Of a DNA stretch of 64,000 nucleotides, positions 42,983 to 51,980 are shown one piece after another (position 1 is the first letter of the stretch; each line of letters opens with the position of its first letter). A program made the position numbers and the translations under genes. The notes under the pieces are model-generated. The model was not told the DNA's origin, made no database searches, and worked only from the letters and a program-made list of their open reading frames with translations. This stretch comes from JBCDKH01 sp964388485 (GTDB lineage: Bacteria > Planctomycetota > Phycisphaerae > Tepidisphaerales > Tepidisphaeraceae). The stretch is from positions 57,648 to 121,647 of the forward strand of contig CAYMAS010000006.1 of assembly GCA_964388485.1 (NCBI GenBank), read 5' to 3'.

Positions 42983-43993
42983 ATGCTCACAAAAGGTCGC
43001 TACCTTTCCGGCGTGCTCCACGCTCTGCTCACGCTGCTGTTGATCGCGAGTCCAGCTCCCGATTCAGTCGACACCATCGCCTTCGGCTCCTGCCTTCGCG
43101 AGAACCGGCCGGCGCCGATTTTCGACGCGATCAACGACGTCCAGCCCGACGTCTTCGTCTTCCTCGGCGACAACGTTTATGCCGACACCGACGACGCTGC
43201 GGAGATGCAGTCCCACTACGACCAGCTCGCCGCCATCCCCGGCTTTCAGCGGCTGAGGCGTCAGTCGATGCTGCTTTGGACCTGGGACGACCACGACTTC
43301 GGCAAGAACGACGCGGGTCGAGAGTGGCCATTCAAGCACGCGGCCAAGCGGATCCTGCTCGACTTCATCGACGAACCCGCCGACTCGCCGCGACGCGAGC
43401 GCGACGGCATCTACGACAGCGTCACCGTCGGCCCGGAAGGCGAGCGCGTGCAGTTCCTCCTGCTCGACACGCGATGGTTCCGCAGCCCGCTCAAGCTCAA
43501 ACCTGACGCACCACGAAAGACGTACGCCCCCGACACGTCCCGCGATGCGACCATCCTGGGCAAAGAGCAATGGTCTTGGCTCGAAGCCGAGCTCAAAAAG
43601 CCGGCGGATCTGCGGATCGTTTGCACAAGCATCCAGGTCATCGCCGAAGAGCACCGCTTCGAGAAGTGGGCCAACATTCCCAACGACCGCATGCGGCTGC
43701 TCGACCTGCTCGCCGACGTTGAAGGCGGCGTCATGATGATCAGCGGCGACCGTCATAGCGGCGAAATCAGCCGGATCGAGCACAAGGATGCGACGCTCAT
43801 CGACGCCACCTCCAGCGCCCTGAACCAGGGCCGTCGCGGGACGAATGACGAGCCGAACCGCCACCGCGTCGGTCGGATGCACCGCCAGGCGAACTTCGGC
43901 ACGATCGACATTGACTGGCCCAACCAGTCGCTCGTCGTCCGGCTGCGGAACGGCGAGGGCGAAGAACTCGAAGCCGTCCGCTACACCTGGTGA
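42983..43993 (+). CDS. Exported PhoD-like metallophosphatase
   Basis: A 336-residue protein with an N-terminal hydrophobic segment (GVLHALLTLLLIASPAP). The body has PhoD/metallophosphoesterase landmarks: DTIAFGSCLREN, FVFLGDNVYADTDD, LWTWDDHDFGKND, FLLLDTRWFRSP, WLEAELKKPADLRIVCTSIQ and MMISGDRHSGEISRIE. PhoD enzymes hydrolyse phosphodiesters outside the cytoplasm with Ca/Fe cofactors. The substrate is unknown. It follows tsaC by 21 bases. Confidence 0.88.
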   Translation: MLTKGRYLSGVLHALLTLLLIASPAPDSVDTIAFGSCLRENRPAPIFDAINDVQPDVFVFLGDNVYADTDDAAEMQSHYDQLAAIPGFQRLRRQSMLLWTWDDHDFGKNDAGREWPFKHAAKRILLDFIDEPADSPRRERDGIYDSVTVGPEGERVQFLLLDTRWFRSPLKLKPDAPRKTYAPDTSRDATILGKEQWSWLEAELKKPADLRIVCTSIQVIAEEHRFEKWANIPNDRMRLLDLLADVEGGVMMISGDRHSGEISRIEHKDATLIDATSSALNQGRRGTNDEPNRHRVGRMHRQANFGTIDIDWPNQSLVVRLRNGEGEELEAVRYTW

Positions 43994-44017
43994 CGCCGCT
44001 GCAGTAGGGTGAGGCCG

Positions 44018-44950
44018 ATGCCACGGATTGGGCGACTGCTACTCGTTTGCTTGCTGTGCCTGCCGCTCATCGGCTGTGGCGGCAAGGTGTACGTCCGCTC
44101 GAACACGAACGAGGCGGAGCTTCGCGAGCGTGGTGTCGATGATGAAACCGTCCTGCTGGCCGGCGAACTGGTCGACGCCAACAACGGCACGGCGGCGATG
44201 GATGTGCTCATCGACTGGTTCCGCGATCCCGCCCATCAGCGTCACGAGTCGCGGCCCGAGGCGTTGTTCATCGCTGCCAATGCACTGGCCTCGCAAGGCC
44301 GGACGAGTCGGGCGTTCTACTACCTTGATGAACTGCTCGATACCTACCCCGGCAGCACGCTCTGGCGGCCGGCGGTGCAGCGGCAGTATGACCTCGCTGA
44401 TGCCGTTCTAGACCGCGAACGCCCTGCCATCGGCATCGGCCGCGGCACGAGCTACTTCGACGCCCTCGAGATGCTCTTTCGCATTCAGCAACGCATTCCC
44501 GGCAGCAACGTCGCCAAGGAAGCCCTGCTCCGCACCGCAGACTTCTACTTCGACAACGGCGACTACGATTTCGCCGAAGACGCCTACACCGTCTTTCTTG
44601 AAGGCTACCCACGTAGCGACGAGGTTCCCCGCGTCCGGCGGCGCCAGGCGTGGAGCAATCTGCTGCAGTACAAGGGCCCGAAGTACGACCCGACGCCGCT
44701 GCTCGACGCCCAGGCGCAGTTCCAGGACCTCCGCGACGCCGGTGAAGCCGAGGGGCCGGCCGTGGAGCGGGCGCTGGCGTATATCGAACAACAATTCATT
44801 GAAAAGGCGGAGCTTCAGGCCGCCTGGTACGAACGGACGCGTCGCCCTGAGGCGGCGGACCGAATCCTCGCAGAGTCGCGTGCTCGATATGAGCCGGCTG
44901 GCTTTGAAGAAGCTCAACAACCCGTTCGGGTTCCGGTAGTCGAGGATTAG
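44018..44950 (+). CDS. bamD: BamD-like outer-membrane lipoprotein
   Basis: A 310-residue lipoprotein from the ATG at 44018 (GAGG nine bases upstream; a GTG at 44009 is possible). Signal with lipobox LCLPLIGC, then TPR-type helical repeats (ALFIAANALASQGRTSRAFY, AKEALLRTADFYFDNGDYDF, AEDAYTVFLEGYPRSDEVPR). Resembles BamD/YfiO of the beta-barrel assembly machinery. It is directly followed by an LptE-like lipoprotein gene, and both concern the outer membrane, which supports the assignment and a double-membrane envelope. Confidence 0.78.
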   Translation: MPRIGRLLLVCLLCLPLIGCGGKVYVRSNTNEAELRERGVDDETVLLAGELVDANNGTAAMDVLIDWFRDPAHQRHESRPEALFIAANALASQGRTSRAFYYLDELLDTYPGSTLWRPAVQRQYDLADAVLDRERPAIGIGRGTSYFDALEMLFRIQQRIPGSNVAKEALLRTADFYFDNGDYDFAEDAYTVFLEGYPRSDEVPRVRRRQAWSNLLQYKGPKYDPTPLLDAQAQFQDLRDAGEAEGPAVERALAYIEQQFIEKAELQAAWYERTRRPEAADRILAESRARYEPAGFEEAQQPVRVPVVED

Positions 44951-45442
44951 GTGAAGCAGGTCACGCTCCTCATGCTCGTCGTCCTGACCGGCTGCGGCTA
45001 CACGCCGTTGTCACCGGAAGAGGCGTTTCCGCAGGACGTTGCCACCGTCGCCGTCGCCGCGGTGGCCAACACCACCGACCGCACCGACCTCTCCAGCAGC
45101 CTCACCGCCGCCCTGGTGCGGACCGTCGAGATCGAGACGCCCTACCGCATCGCCGACATCGGCACAGCGGACACGCTGCTGGAGGTCACGATCCGCGAGG
45201 TGATTCGCGACAGCGACCTCCGGAGCCGCGAAACCGGCTTTTCGCAGATCGAGTCGCTGCTGATCGTTGCCGACGTGACGTGGACGGATCTTCGCGACGG
45301 GACGCTGTTGCTGAGTCTTGAAGGCGTCCTGGCCGACCGGGAGCGGTATCCGACGTTCGGCGAGGGCCTACCCGCCGCGGCCCGGTTGGCGAGCGACGCG
45401 TTGGCCCGCGAGATTACTGATGAAATGGCCGGTCGCTGGTAG
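44951..45442 (+). CDS. lptE: LptE-like lipoprotein (LPS assembly)
   Basis: A 163-residue small lipoprotein: signal MKQVTLLMLVVLTGC then GYTPLSPE, as in LptE/RlpB (lipoprotein, GYxx). The body has VATVAVAAVANTTDRTDLSS (LptE family: I.V..F.N.T...gle..lt) and the alternating strands of that fold. LptE plugs LptD in the outer membrane. GTG start lies directly after the bamD stop, with GAGG upstream, so translation is probably coupled. The call rests on size, lipobox, fold pattern and neighbour. Confidence 0.72.
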   Translation: MKQVTLLMLVVLTGCGYTPLSPEEAFPQDVATVAVAAVANTTDRTDLSSSLTAALVRTVEIETPYRIADIGTADTLLEVTIREVIRDSDLRSRETGFSQIESLLIVADVTWTDLRDGTLLLSLEGVLADRERYPTFGEGLPAAARLASDALAREITDEMAGRW

Positions 45443-45578
45443 GGCTTCACAGTCGCCGCGACGCATTGGCGACTCCTAGCATGACCTCAACGCCCTCTCC
45501 GTCGCCTGCTACGTGCTGCGCCGAACCGTTCGGCTCCGGCACCTCCAGACGAGGCGAGTCGGCCGGACCAGGCTGTCA

Positions 45579-47681
45579 ATGGCTCAGGAACGACCCACCC
45601 CACCCAATCGCAAGCGACCCGGCAAGGGTCAGCCGGATGACGCTGGACGCAAAGGCGACGGCGGCGAAGGGCGTCAAAAGCCGACGCCGCCCAACGGCAT
45701 GGGCACCCGTCGCGGCATGGGCGGACTCGTCATCCTCGTCCTCGCGGTCGTCATCGTTCTCGTCTTCATCATCGACAGCCGGAACATCCAGCACCAGCCG
45801 ATCGATCAAAGCGTCTTCTTCGCCCAACTCGATGCCGGCAACATCGCCGATGTCACCATCAGCGGCACCGAAGTCCGCGGCGAGTTCAAGGAAAGTGTCC
45901 CGCTCAAAGACGGCATCGAAGTCAGCGACTTTGCCATGACCATCTCGCAGGGAGCGGCCCCCGACTTCGCCAAGGAGCTTCGCGAGCTGTCGAACGGTGA
46001 GTTGGCTTACCGGGCAGAAGTGCCGAGCAACTGGGCGCTCTATCTGATTCCGCTGGTGCCTTGGATTCTGTTCATCGCGCTCATCTACTTCCTCTTCATT
46101 CGCCCCCTTCGCGGCGGCGGTGGTGCGGCGGGCATGCTCGGCAACTTCGGCCGCTCCAAGCACAAGATGAGCGTCAAGGAGCAGACGAACGTCACCTTCA
46201 ACGACGTCGCGGGCGTCGAGGAGGCCAAGGACGAGGTTCAGGAAATCGTCGAGTTCCTTCGCAACCCCAAAAAGTTCCAGCGTCTCGGCGGCCGGATTCC
46301 TCGCGGCTGCCTGCTCGTAGGCCCGCCCGGAACGGGCAAGACCTTGCTCGCCAAGGCCATCGCCGGCGAGGCCGAGGCACCGTTCTTCAGCATCAGCGGC
46401 AGCGACTTCGTGGAGATGTTCGTCGGCGTCGGGGCGAGCCGCGTCCGCGACCTCTTCAAGCAGGCGAAGGAGAATTCGCCGTGCATCATCTTCCTCGACG
46501 AGATCGACGCCGTCGGCCGCCGGCGGGGATCGGGCTTCTCATCTGGCGGTCATGACGAGCGTGAGCAGACGCTTAACGCGATCCTCGTCGAGATGGACGG
46601 GTTCGACTCGAACGACCAGGTCATCATCATCGCCTCGACCAACCGCGTCGACGTGCTCGACCCGGCCCTAACCCGTCCCGGCCGATTCGACCGGCAGGTG
46701 CAGGTGCCACTGCCGGACGTGAAGGGTCGGATGGAGATTCTCAAGGTCCACGCCCGCAAGGTGAAGCTCGGGCCGGACGTCGACCTCAGCCGCATCGCCC
46801 GCGCGACGCCCGGCTTCAGCGGTGCCGACCTCGCCGCCGCCATCAACGAGGCGGCGCTCATCGCGACGCTGGCCGAGAAGGATCACATCGAGCAGGAAGA
46901 CCTCGAGGAGGCCCGCGATAAGGTTCGCTTCGGCCGAGCCCGCAAGAGCCGGGTCATCGACGACAAGGAGAAGAAGGCGACGGCGTACCACGAGGCCGGG
47001 CACGCGGTGGTGCAGGCGCTCGTCGAGGATGCCGACCCGCTCCACAAGGTAACGATCATCCCGCGTGGCCCCTACGGCGGCGCGACGATGAGCTTGCCGG
47101 AAAAGGATCGCCACAGCACCAGCCGCAAGTGGTGCGAAGCGTTCATCAAGGTCTGCTTCGGCGGCCGGATTGCCGAGGAAATGTTCACCGGCGACATCAA
47201 CTCCGGCGTCGCGGGCGACATCCGTCAGGCGACGAGCGTCGCGCGGCGCATGGTCACCGAGTGGGGCATGAACGATCGCATCGGCTTCGTCTTCTACGGC
47301 GAAGAAGAAGGCGGCATGCAGGGCTTCGACCTCGGCGGCGGCAAGGAATATTCTGAAGAAACCCAGCGGGCCATCGACGAAGAAGTCAAGAAGCTGATCG
47401 ACGGCCTGTTCGATGAGACGAAGCGGCTGCTCGAAGAGAACCGTGACAAGGTCGAAGCCGTCACTCGCGCTCTCATCAAGCACGAAACCCTCGACGCCGG
47501 CGACATCGACCGCATCATGCGAGGCGACAAGGTCGTCCGGCCGACGGTTAGCGACCTACTCGAGCAGGAGAAGGACAAGACGCCCGATCAGCCGCGTCGT
47601 GGGACGGTGATCGCACCGAGCGACGAGGGAGAAGATCCCGACATTAAGGTCGGAGCGGGTCCGCTTCCGACACCGGGCTGA
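45579..47681 (+). CDS. ftsH: ATP-dependent zinc metalloprotease FtsH
   Basis: A 700-residue membrane AAA+ protease from ATG 45579; the open frame extends 22 codons upstream but those look non-coding. N-terminal Pro/Gly-rich cytosolic segment, transmembrane helix (GLVILVLAVVIVLVFIID), periplasmic loop, second helix (YLIPLVPWILFIALIYFLFI). AAA+ domain with Walker A GPPGTGKT (248-255), Walker B IIFLDEIDAVGRRRG and the second region of homology STNRVDVLDPALTRPGRFDR. Protease domain with HEAGH (471-475) zinc site and the later conserved GDI..GVAGDIRQAT. The N-terminal tail is longer than in E. coli. Degrades membrane and regulatory proteins. Confidence 0.96.
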   Translation: MAQERPTPPNRKRPGKGQPDDAGRKGDGGEGRQKPTPPNGMGTRRGMGGLVILVLAVVIVLVFIIDSRNIQHQPIDQSVFFAQLDAGNIADVTISGTEVRGEFKESVPLKDGIEVSDFAMTISQGAAPDFAKELRELSNGELAYRAEVPSNWALYLIPLVPWILFIALIYFLFIRPLRGGGGAAGMLGNFGRSKHKMSVKEQTNVTFNDVAGVEEAKDEVQEIVEFLRNPKKFQRLGGRIPRGCLLVGPPGTGKTLLAKAIAGEAEAPFFSISGSDFVEMFVGVGASRVRDLFKQAKENSPCIIFLDEIDAVGRRRGSGFSSGGHDEREQTLNAILVEMDGFDSNDQVIIIASTNRVDVLDPALTRPGRFDRQVQVPLPDVKGRMEILKVHARKVKLGPDVDLSRIARATPGFSGADLAAAINEAALIATLAEKDHIEQEDLEEARDKVRFGRARKSRVIDDKEKKATAYHEAGHAVVQALVEDADPLHKVTIIPRGPYGGATMSLPEKDRHSTSRKWCEAFIKVCFGGRIAEEMFTGDINSGVAGDIRQATSVARRMVTEWGMNDRIGFVFYGEEEGGMQGFDLGGGKEYSEETQRAIDEEVKKLIDGLFDETKRLLEENRDKVEAVTRALIKHETLDAGDIDRIMRGDKVVRPTVSDLLEQEKDKTPDQPRRGTVIAPSDEGEDPDIKVGAGPLPTPG

Positions 47682-47697
47682 ATTAATTGGATCGGGT

Positions 47698-47864
47698 GGA
47701 GCGGCGGGGCTTGCCCCGCGTGTCTGCTTTCTGAGTTGAATTCGTTCCCGTTCTCTCTGCTCGTTTGCCCCTCCTCGCATTCCTGGGGGACCCTGATGTG
47801 ACGGAGCGGGCACAGCTCGAGCAATGGGCTTTGGGTCCCAACGCGGGGCAAGCCCCGCCGCTCC
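47698..47864. repeat. Perfect 24-base inverted repeat pair (REP-like)
   Basis: Left arm 47698-47721 (core GCGGCGGGGCTTGCCCCGCG) and right arm 47841-47864 are exact reverse complements, 119 bases apart. Each arm is also a self-hairpin (CGGGGCTTGCCCCG). The arms differ in sequence from the pair at 40468 but share its plan: a G-rich arm, short CTT-type loop, C-rich arm, in facing pairs between genes. Lies between ftsH and a tiny membrane-protein frame. The 119-base interior shows no gene. Confidence 0.85.
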
Positions 47865-47886
47865 ATGAGAGGATCAGGTAAGGTCG

Positions 47887-48003
47887 ATGCCCATGCTTCG
47901 CGATCCTGAGCTCCCGCGGTTTCTACGCTTATCTCTGCTGGCGCTCGCGGTCCTGATGTTCGCCGCCGCAGCTTGGGGCTCGTACCTCGTACTGGAAGGT
48001 TGA
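47887..48003 (+). CDS. Possible 38-residue single-pass membrane peptide
   Basis: ATG at 47887 opens a 38-codon frame: a short charged start (MLRDPELPRFLR), one strongly hydrophobic helix (SLLALAVLMFAAAAWGSYL) and a short tail. AGG/TAAGG lies just upstream. It sits in the gap between the REP-like repeat and tal and would be missed by length cut-offs. No family is recognised; it could be chance, but the helix is clean. Confidence 0.4.
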   Translation: MPMLRDPELPRFLRLSLLALAVLMFAAAAWGSYLVLEG

Positions 48004-48055
48004 CGCCCGCATTTCGGCGTTCAGCGACGGAGGGTCATCGGGTAGCCTCGCCGGC

Positions 48056-49102
48056 ATGAGCAACGCCCTGCAGAGCCTCATCGACACCGGCACCAAACTC
48101 TGGCTCGACAGCGTCGACCCCGACGAGGTCAAGACCAACATCGACCGCGGCATCACCGGCGCCACCAGCAACCCCGCGATCATCTCGTCCCTCATCAAGA
48201 GCGGCCGATTCGACGAGCACCTCCGAAACCTGCTCGCCGACATGAGCACCGACGGTGCCGCCTGGGCGATGTGCGACTACCTCGTCTCCAAGGCGCAGGA
48301 GCGCTTCCAGTCGATCTGGGAGCGGACGAAGTGCAACGACGGCTGGGTCAGTTTCGAGCTCGACCCGCTCATCGAGGATCCCGAAGCGAACCTGCCGCAC
48401 GAGGAGCGGGTGCGTCGCTACATCCACCTCGGCAAGCACTGGGGCAGCGGCTACACAAACCGCATGATCAAGGTCCCCGCCACGCCCGCGGGACTGGAGG
48501 CGATTGAGACGCTCGCCGCCGAGGGGTTGACGCTCAACGTCACGCTGATCTTCACCGGCCGGCAGTACGAAGCCGCTCGCGACGCGGTATGGCGTGGGGC
48601 ACAGAGGCGTGAAGCCGGACTCGATCGGTTCAAAAGCGTCTACTCCATCTTCATCAGCCGCGTGGACGTCTACACCTCGAAGCAGATCGACGGTCTGAGT
48701 GAAGAGGGCAAGAAGTGGATGGGCCTCGTCAACGCCAAGCGGCTTTGGGCGGACAACGAGCAATTCTGGGCCGACAAGAACCTGCCTCTGGAGCAGGAGA
48801 TCATTTTCGCCTCCACCGGCAAGAAGCTCGACTGGCAAGACGCCGACTATTACCCCAAGCACGTCGCCGGCGGTGGCATCCAGACGAACCCGCCCAAGAC
48901 GAATGACGCCATCGCCGAAGCCAACGGCAGCTACGACAAGACCGTCGACCATCTGCCGGATGACGCGATCCTCGAGGAACTCGACGAAAAGGTCGACCTT
49001 CAGGCGATGGAGGATTTCCTGATGGACGAGGGCATCGACAAGTTCTCCAAGCCGCAGAAGGCGTTGCTGGAGATCGTCAAGCAGCAGGCCGACCAGCTCT
49101 GA
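48056..49102 (+). CDS. tal: Transaldolase
   Basis: A 348-residue TIM-barrel enzyme of the pentose phosphate pathway. Signatures: LWLDSVDPDEV, RGITGATSNPAIISSLIKSG, RMIKVPATPAGLEAIETLAA (the Schiff-base Lys lies in MIKVPAT), LTLNVTLIFT and RVDVYTSKQID. Length fits the longer bacterial class. A 17-base tandem repeat begins in its stop codon. Confidence 0.93.
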   Translation: MSNALQSLIDTGTKLWLDSVDPDEVKTNIDRGITGATSNPAIISSLIKSGRFDEHLRNLLADMSTDGAAWAMCDYLVSKAQERFQSIWERTKCNDGWVSFELDPLIEDPEANLPHEERVRRYIHLGKHWGSGYTNRMIKVPATPAGLEAIETLAAEGLTLNVTLIFTGRQYEAARDAVWRGAQRREAGLDRFKSVYSIFISRVDVYTSKQIDGLSEEGKKWMGLVNAKRLWADNEQFWADKNLPLEQEIIFASTGKKLDWQDADYYPKHVAGGGIQTNPPKTNDAIAEANGSYDKTVDHLPDDAILEELDEKVDLQAMEDFLMDEGIDKFSKPQKALLEIVKQQADQL

Positions 49103-49163
49103 TCCGCCTGTCGCTGTAATCCGCCTGTCGCTGTGATCCGCCTGTCGCGGTCATCCGCCTCCC
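49100..49163. repeat. 17-base tandem repeat, 3.8 copies
   Basis: Units at 49100, 49117, 49134 and 49151 of TGATCCGCCTGTCGCTG type (T[GA]ATCCGCCTGTCGCTG, TGATCCGCCTGTCGCGG, TCATCCGCCTCCCC). It fills the whole space between the stops of tal (plus) and the alcohol dehydrogenase (minus). The unit contains the tal stop codon, as if the end of the gene had been copied outward. A second 17-base tandem repeat occurs at 56986. Confidence 0.85.
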
Positions 49164-50342
49164 CTAGTTCGGCTTCAGGACGACCTTGATGCAGTTGTCC
49201 TTCTTCTCGCGGAACAGGTCGTAGCCCTCGATCGCCTGATCGAGCGGCAGCGTGTGGGTGATGACGAACGACGGGTCGATCTCGCCGCTCTCAATCTTGG
49301 CGAGCAGCGGGCGGAGGTACTTCTGAACGTGCGTCTGGCCTGTCTTGAGCGAGAGGCCCTTGTTCATGAACGCGTTCATCGGGATGTTGTCGACCGTGCT
49401 CGTGTAGACGCCCGGCATCGAGATGCGTCCGCCCTTGCGGCAGCATTTGATGACTTCCTGCAAGACAAACGGCCCGTTCTCGCCGAGACGCAACGCGCTC
49501 TTGGCTTTGTCGAGTGCCGCGTTCATCAGCCCGCTGCCGTGGGCTTCGGCTCCGACGGCATCGACACAAACGTCCGGGCCACGACCGTCTGTCGCAGCCA
49601 TGAGCGTCTCGTAAGGATCCTTCTCGTCGAAGTTGATCGTCTCGGCCTTGCTGTGCTTGCTGATCATCGCCAGCCGCTCGGGCACGTTGTCGATCACGAT
49701 GACCCGACCCGCTCCGAGCATGTAGAGGCTCTGCACCGTGAACTGCGCCACCGGCCCGGCTCCCCAGACGGCGACGGTCTCGCCTCCCTGCAGGTCGCAG
49801 TTCTCCGCCGCCATGTAGCCGGTCGGGAAGATGTCGCTGAGGAACAGGACCTGCTCGTCGGTCAGGTTCGTGTCGTCGATGCGGATCGGCCCGACGTCCG
49901 CGTACGGCACGCGAAGATACTCCGCCTGCCCACCCGCGAAGCCGCCCGTGAGGTGGGAGTAGCCGAACAGCCCCGCCGGAGCCTGCCCCATCACCTTCGA
50001 GGCCATTTCGCTGTTCGGGTTCGACTCGTCGCACAGCGAGTAGAGGTCGTGGTTGCAGAACCAGCACGAGCCGCACGCGATGGTGAAGGGCACGACGACC
50101 CGATCGCCGACCTTGAGCTTCGAGACCTGGGTGCCGATTTCGACGACTTCGCCCATCGGCTCGTGCCCGATGATGTCGCCCTTTTCCATGCCGGCCATGT
50201 TGCCGCTCAAAAGGTGCAGGTCCGACCCGCAGATGCCGGTGGCGGTCACCTTGATGATCGCGTCGGTGGGGTTCTCGATCTTCGGGTCGTCGACGTTGTC
50301 GACGCGGAAGTCGTTCGTGCCGTGGTAGGTGACTGCCTTCAT
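49164..50342 (-). CDS. Zinc-dependent alcohol/formaldehyde-type dehydrogenase (MDR)
   Basis: A 392-residue (from ATG 50342) medium-chain dehydrogenase. GroES-like domain with MKAVTYHGTNDFRVDNV, catalytic zinc site ATGICGSDLHLLSG and IIGHEPMGEVVEIG, and structural-zinc cysteines in CGSCWFCNHDLYSLCD. Rossmann domain with VAVWGAGPVAQFTVQSL and VIVIDN. GQTHVQKYLRPLLAKIESGE and ITHTLPLDQAIEGYDLF are family C-terminal blocks, like the glutathione-independent formaldehyde dehydrogenase group. The substrate is not certain. Confidence 0.88.
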   Translation of the reverse strand: MKAVTYHGTNDFRVDNVDDPKIENPTDAIIKVTATGICGSDLHLLSGNMAGMEKGDIIGHEPMGEVVEIGTQVSKLKVGDRVVVPFTIACGSCWFCNHDLYSLCDESNPNSEMASKVMGQAPAGLFGYSHLTGGFAGGQAEYLRVPYADVGPIRIDDTNLTDEQVLFLSDIFPTGYMAAENCDLQGGETVAVWGAGPVAQFTVQSLYMLGAGRVIVIDNVPERLAMISKHSKAETINFDEKDPYETLMAATDGRGPDVCVDAVGAEAHGSGLMNAALDKAKSALRLGENGPFVLQEVIKCCRKGGRISMPGVYTSTVDNIPMNAFMNKGLSLKTGQTHVQKYLRPLLAKIESGEIDPSFVITHTLPLDQAIEGYDLFREKKDNCIKVVLKPN

Positions 50343-50422
50343 AACGCTACAGCCGGCAAGATCGGTGCCACGCAAACCCTTCAAAGGATTACGAGAATGC
50401 CGAACCTGGTATCCTGTCTTGG

Positions 50423-51934
50423 ATGAGCCGTCTGCCGACCCATTGGCCCGTCGTGATCGTCCTCGGCGTCTCGGGCCTGATCGCGGGCGTCGCGTCGCTG
50501 AAGGTCCAGCGGGCTCAGACGGCGGAGATCGTGCGACAGGACCAGCAGATGGCTGCGGCCGCGGCGGCGCTGCAGGAACAGGGGCTGCCGCTGACGCTCG
50601 AGGAGTTCGTCGACGCCTTCATCGAGCGGGCCGGCTACGAGGAAGACGCCGGTTGGCACCTGCGTCCGGTGCTCTATCGGTTGGATGATCTGCAGAGCGA
50701 GATCTGGCCGGAACTGGAGATCGCCGAGGACGACCAACTGCCGCGCTTCGACTTCGAGCCGGCCCTCGACGAGCTGCCGGAGGACTGGCGCACCTTCACG
50801 TGGGACGACCTCCGCCAGCTGCTCGAAGAGAGCGGCGACATCATCGCGAAATTGGAGGAGGCCGAGAACGCCTTTCGGCCGCAGGTCGAGACGGTTCACG
50901 CCTCCCTCGGCCCCGTTCTGACAATCGAGCAGGGTCTGACGCAGTTCGAGTATCCGGAACTCAGCAACGTCTACACGCTGACATCGCTGCTCCGCTATCG
51001 CCTGCTCCTGGCGGCTCATGAAGGCGACGCGGACCGCGTGATCGAGACGGCCCTCTGGATCAACGGCATCGCCGACACCGTGCAGGCCGCGAATCCGACG
51101 TTCATCGCCCACCTCGTCAGCGGCGGCAACCGACTCCGCATGACGCACGGCGTGCAACTGGTCCTGCCGGCCTTGAACGGCATCACGAAGGGCCAGGTGG
51201 CTGAGCTGCAAGCCGTCTTGCTCGACCAGACCGCTTCGACCGATCATCTGACGCTCGCGGCCAAGGCGGAAGCGGTCTACCAGCACGGCGACATAGTTCA
51301 CCTGCGGGACGAAGGTCCTGCCATCGAGACGGTGCTCAGGAACGTCGCTCCGGGTCTACCGGGGGAACAAGCCGTCGAGTTCGCGGCACCGAGCGCCCTG
51401 TTCCTCGCTCAGCAGGCCGGTGCCATCATTCACGCCAGTCAGGCCGAGACAATGCCGGAGGCTCGAGATCGACTCAAGTCGGTTCAAGACGCAATGAAGA
51501 ACACGAGTTCAGTCGACCTTGATCTCGCCCTTCGCTACCTCTCCTTCGGCGGTGACGATTTGTGGATCGAGAGGCACTTCATGTCGCACTTCATGATCCG
51601 CAACAGCCAATCCCTCGTCGCCGTCGCCCTTGGCTTGCAGGCGTACCGCACCGACCACGACGGCGACCTGCCGGCGACGCTCGATAGGCTCGTGCCCGAC
51701 TACCTGCCGTTCGTCCCACGGGACCGGATGACCGCCGACGCCTCGATCCAGTACGACCCGACTCGCGGCATCGTCTGGACCGTCGGCCGCGACGGCATCG
51801 ACCAAGGCGGCATCAGCCGAGCCGACCGCGTCGCCGAGCTGCCTAACGCTTCCACCGCCCAACTCGAAGCCGTCGGCTGGGACGAGGTGGTGAAGATCCT
51901 GCAGTCATCCAGATTGCGGGCGAAGGCTCATTAA
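50423..51934 (+). CDS. Membrane-anchored protein, unknown function
   Basis: A 503-residue protein with an N-terminal anchor (HWPVVIVLGVSGLIAGVA), then a helical, charged body, and a C-terminal part with SLVAVALGLQAYRTDHDGDL (reminiscent of the AxxxYxxDhGxyP segment of pseudopilins), then PDYLPFVPRDRMTADASIQY and an acidic end. Many planctomycete proteins have this plan. No function is recognised. It is followed after 46 bases by another exported protein gene. Confidence 0.65.
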   Translation: MSRLPTHWPVVIVLGVSGLIAGVASLKVQRAQTAEIVRQDQQMAAAAAALQEQGLPLTLEEFVDAFIERAGYEEDAGWHLRPVLYRLDDLQSEIWPELEIAEDDQLPRFDFEPALDELPEDWRTFTWDDLRQLLEESGDIIAKLEEAENAFRPQVETVHASLGPVLTIEQGLTQFEYPELSNVYTLTSLLRYRLLLAAHEGDADRVIETALWINGIADTVQAANPTFIAHLVSGGNRLRMTHGVQLVLPALNGITKGQVAELQAVLLDQTASTDHLTLAAKAEAVYQHGDIVHLRDEGPAIETVLRNVAPGLPGEQAVEFAAPSALFLAQQAGAIIHASQAETMPEARDRLKSVQDAMKNTSSVDLDLALRYLSFGGDDLWIERHFMSHFMIRNSQSLVAVALGLQAYRTDHDGDLPATLDRLVPDYLPFVPRDRMTADASIQYDPTRGIVWTVGRDGIDQGGISRADRVAELPNASTAQLEAVGWDEVVKILQSSRLRAKAH

Positions 51935-51980
51935 TAAGGGTTCTTGTCTCGCACCTGGCGTTTCTGATAGCCTCCACCTT

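Noticed and set aside
45451..45474. Hairpin AGTCGCC/GGCGACT between lptE and ftsH as a terminator
   Set aside because: Seven pairs with a 10-base loop and no U run; too weak to call.
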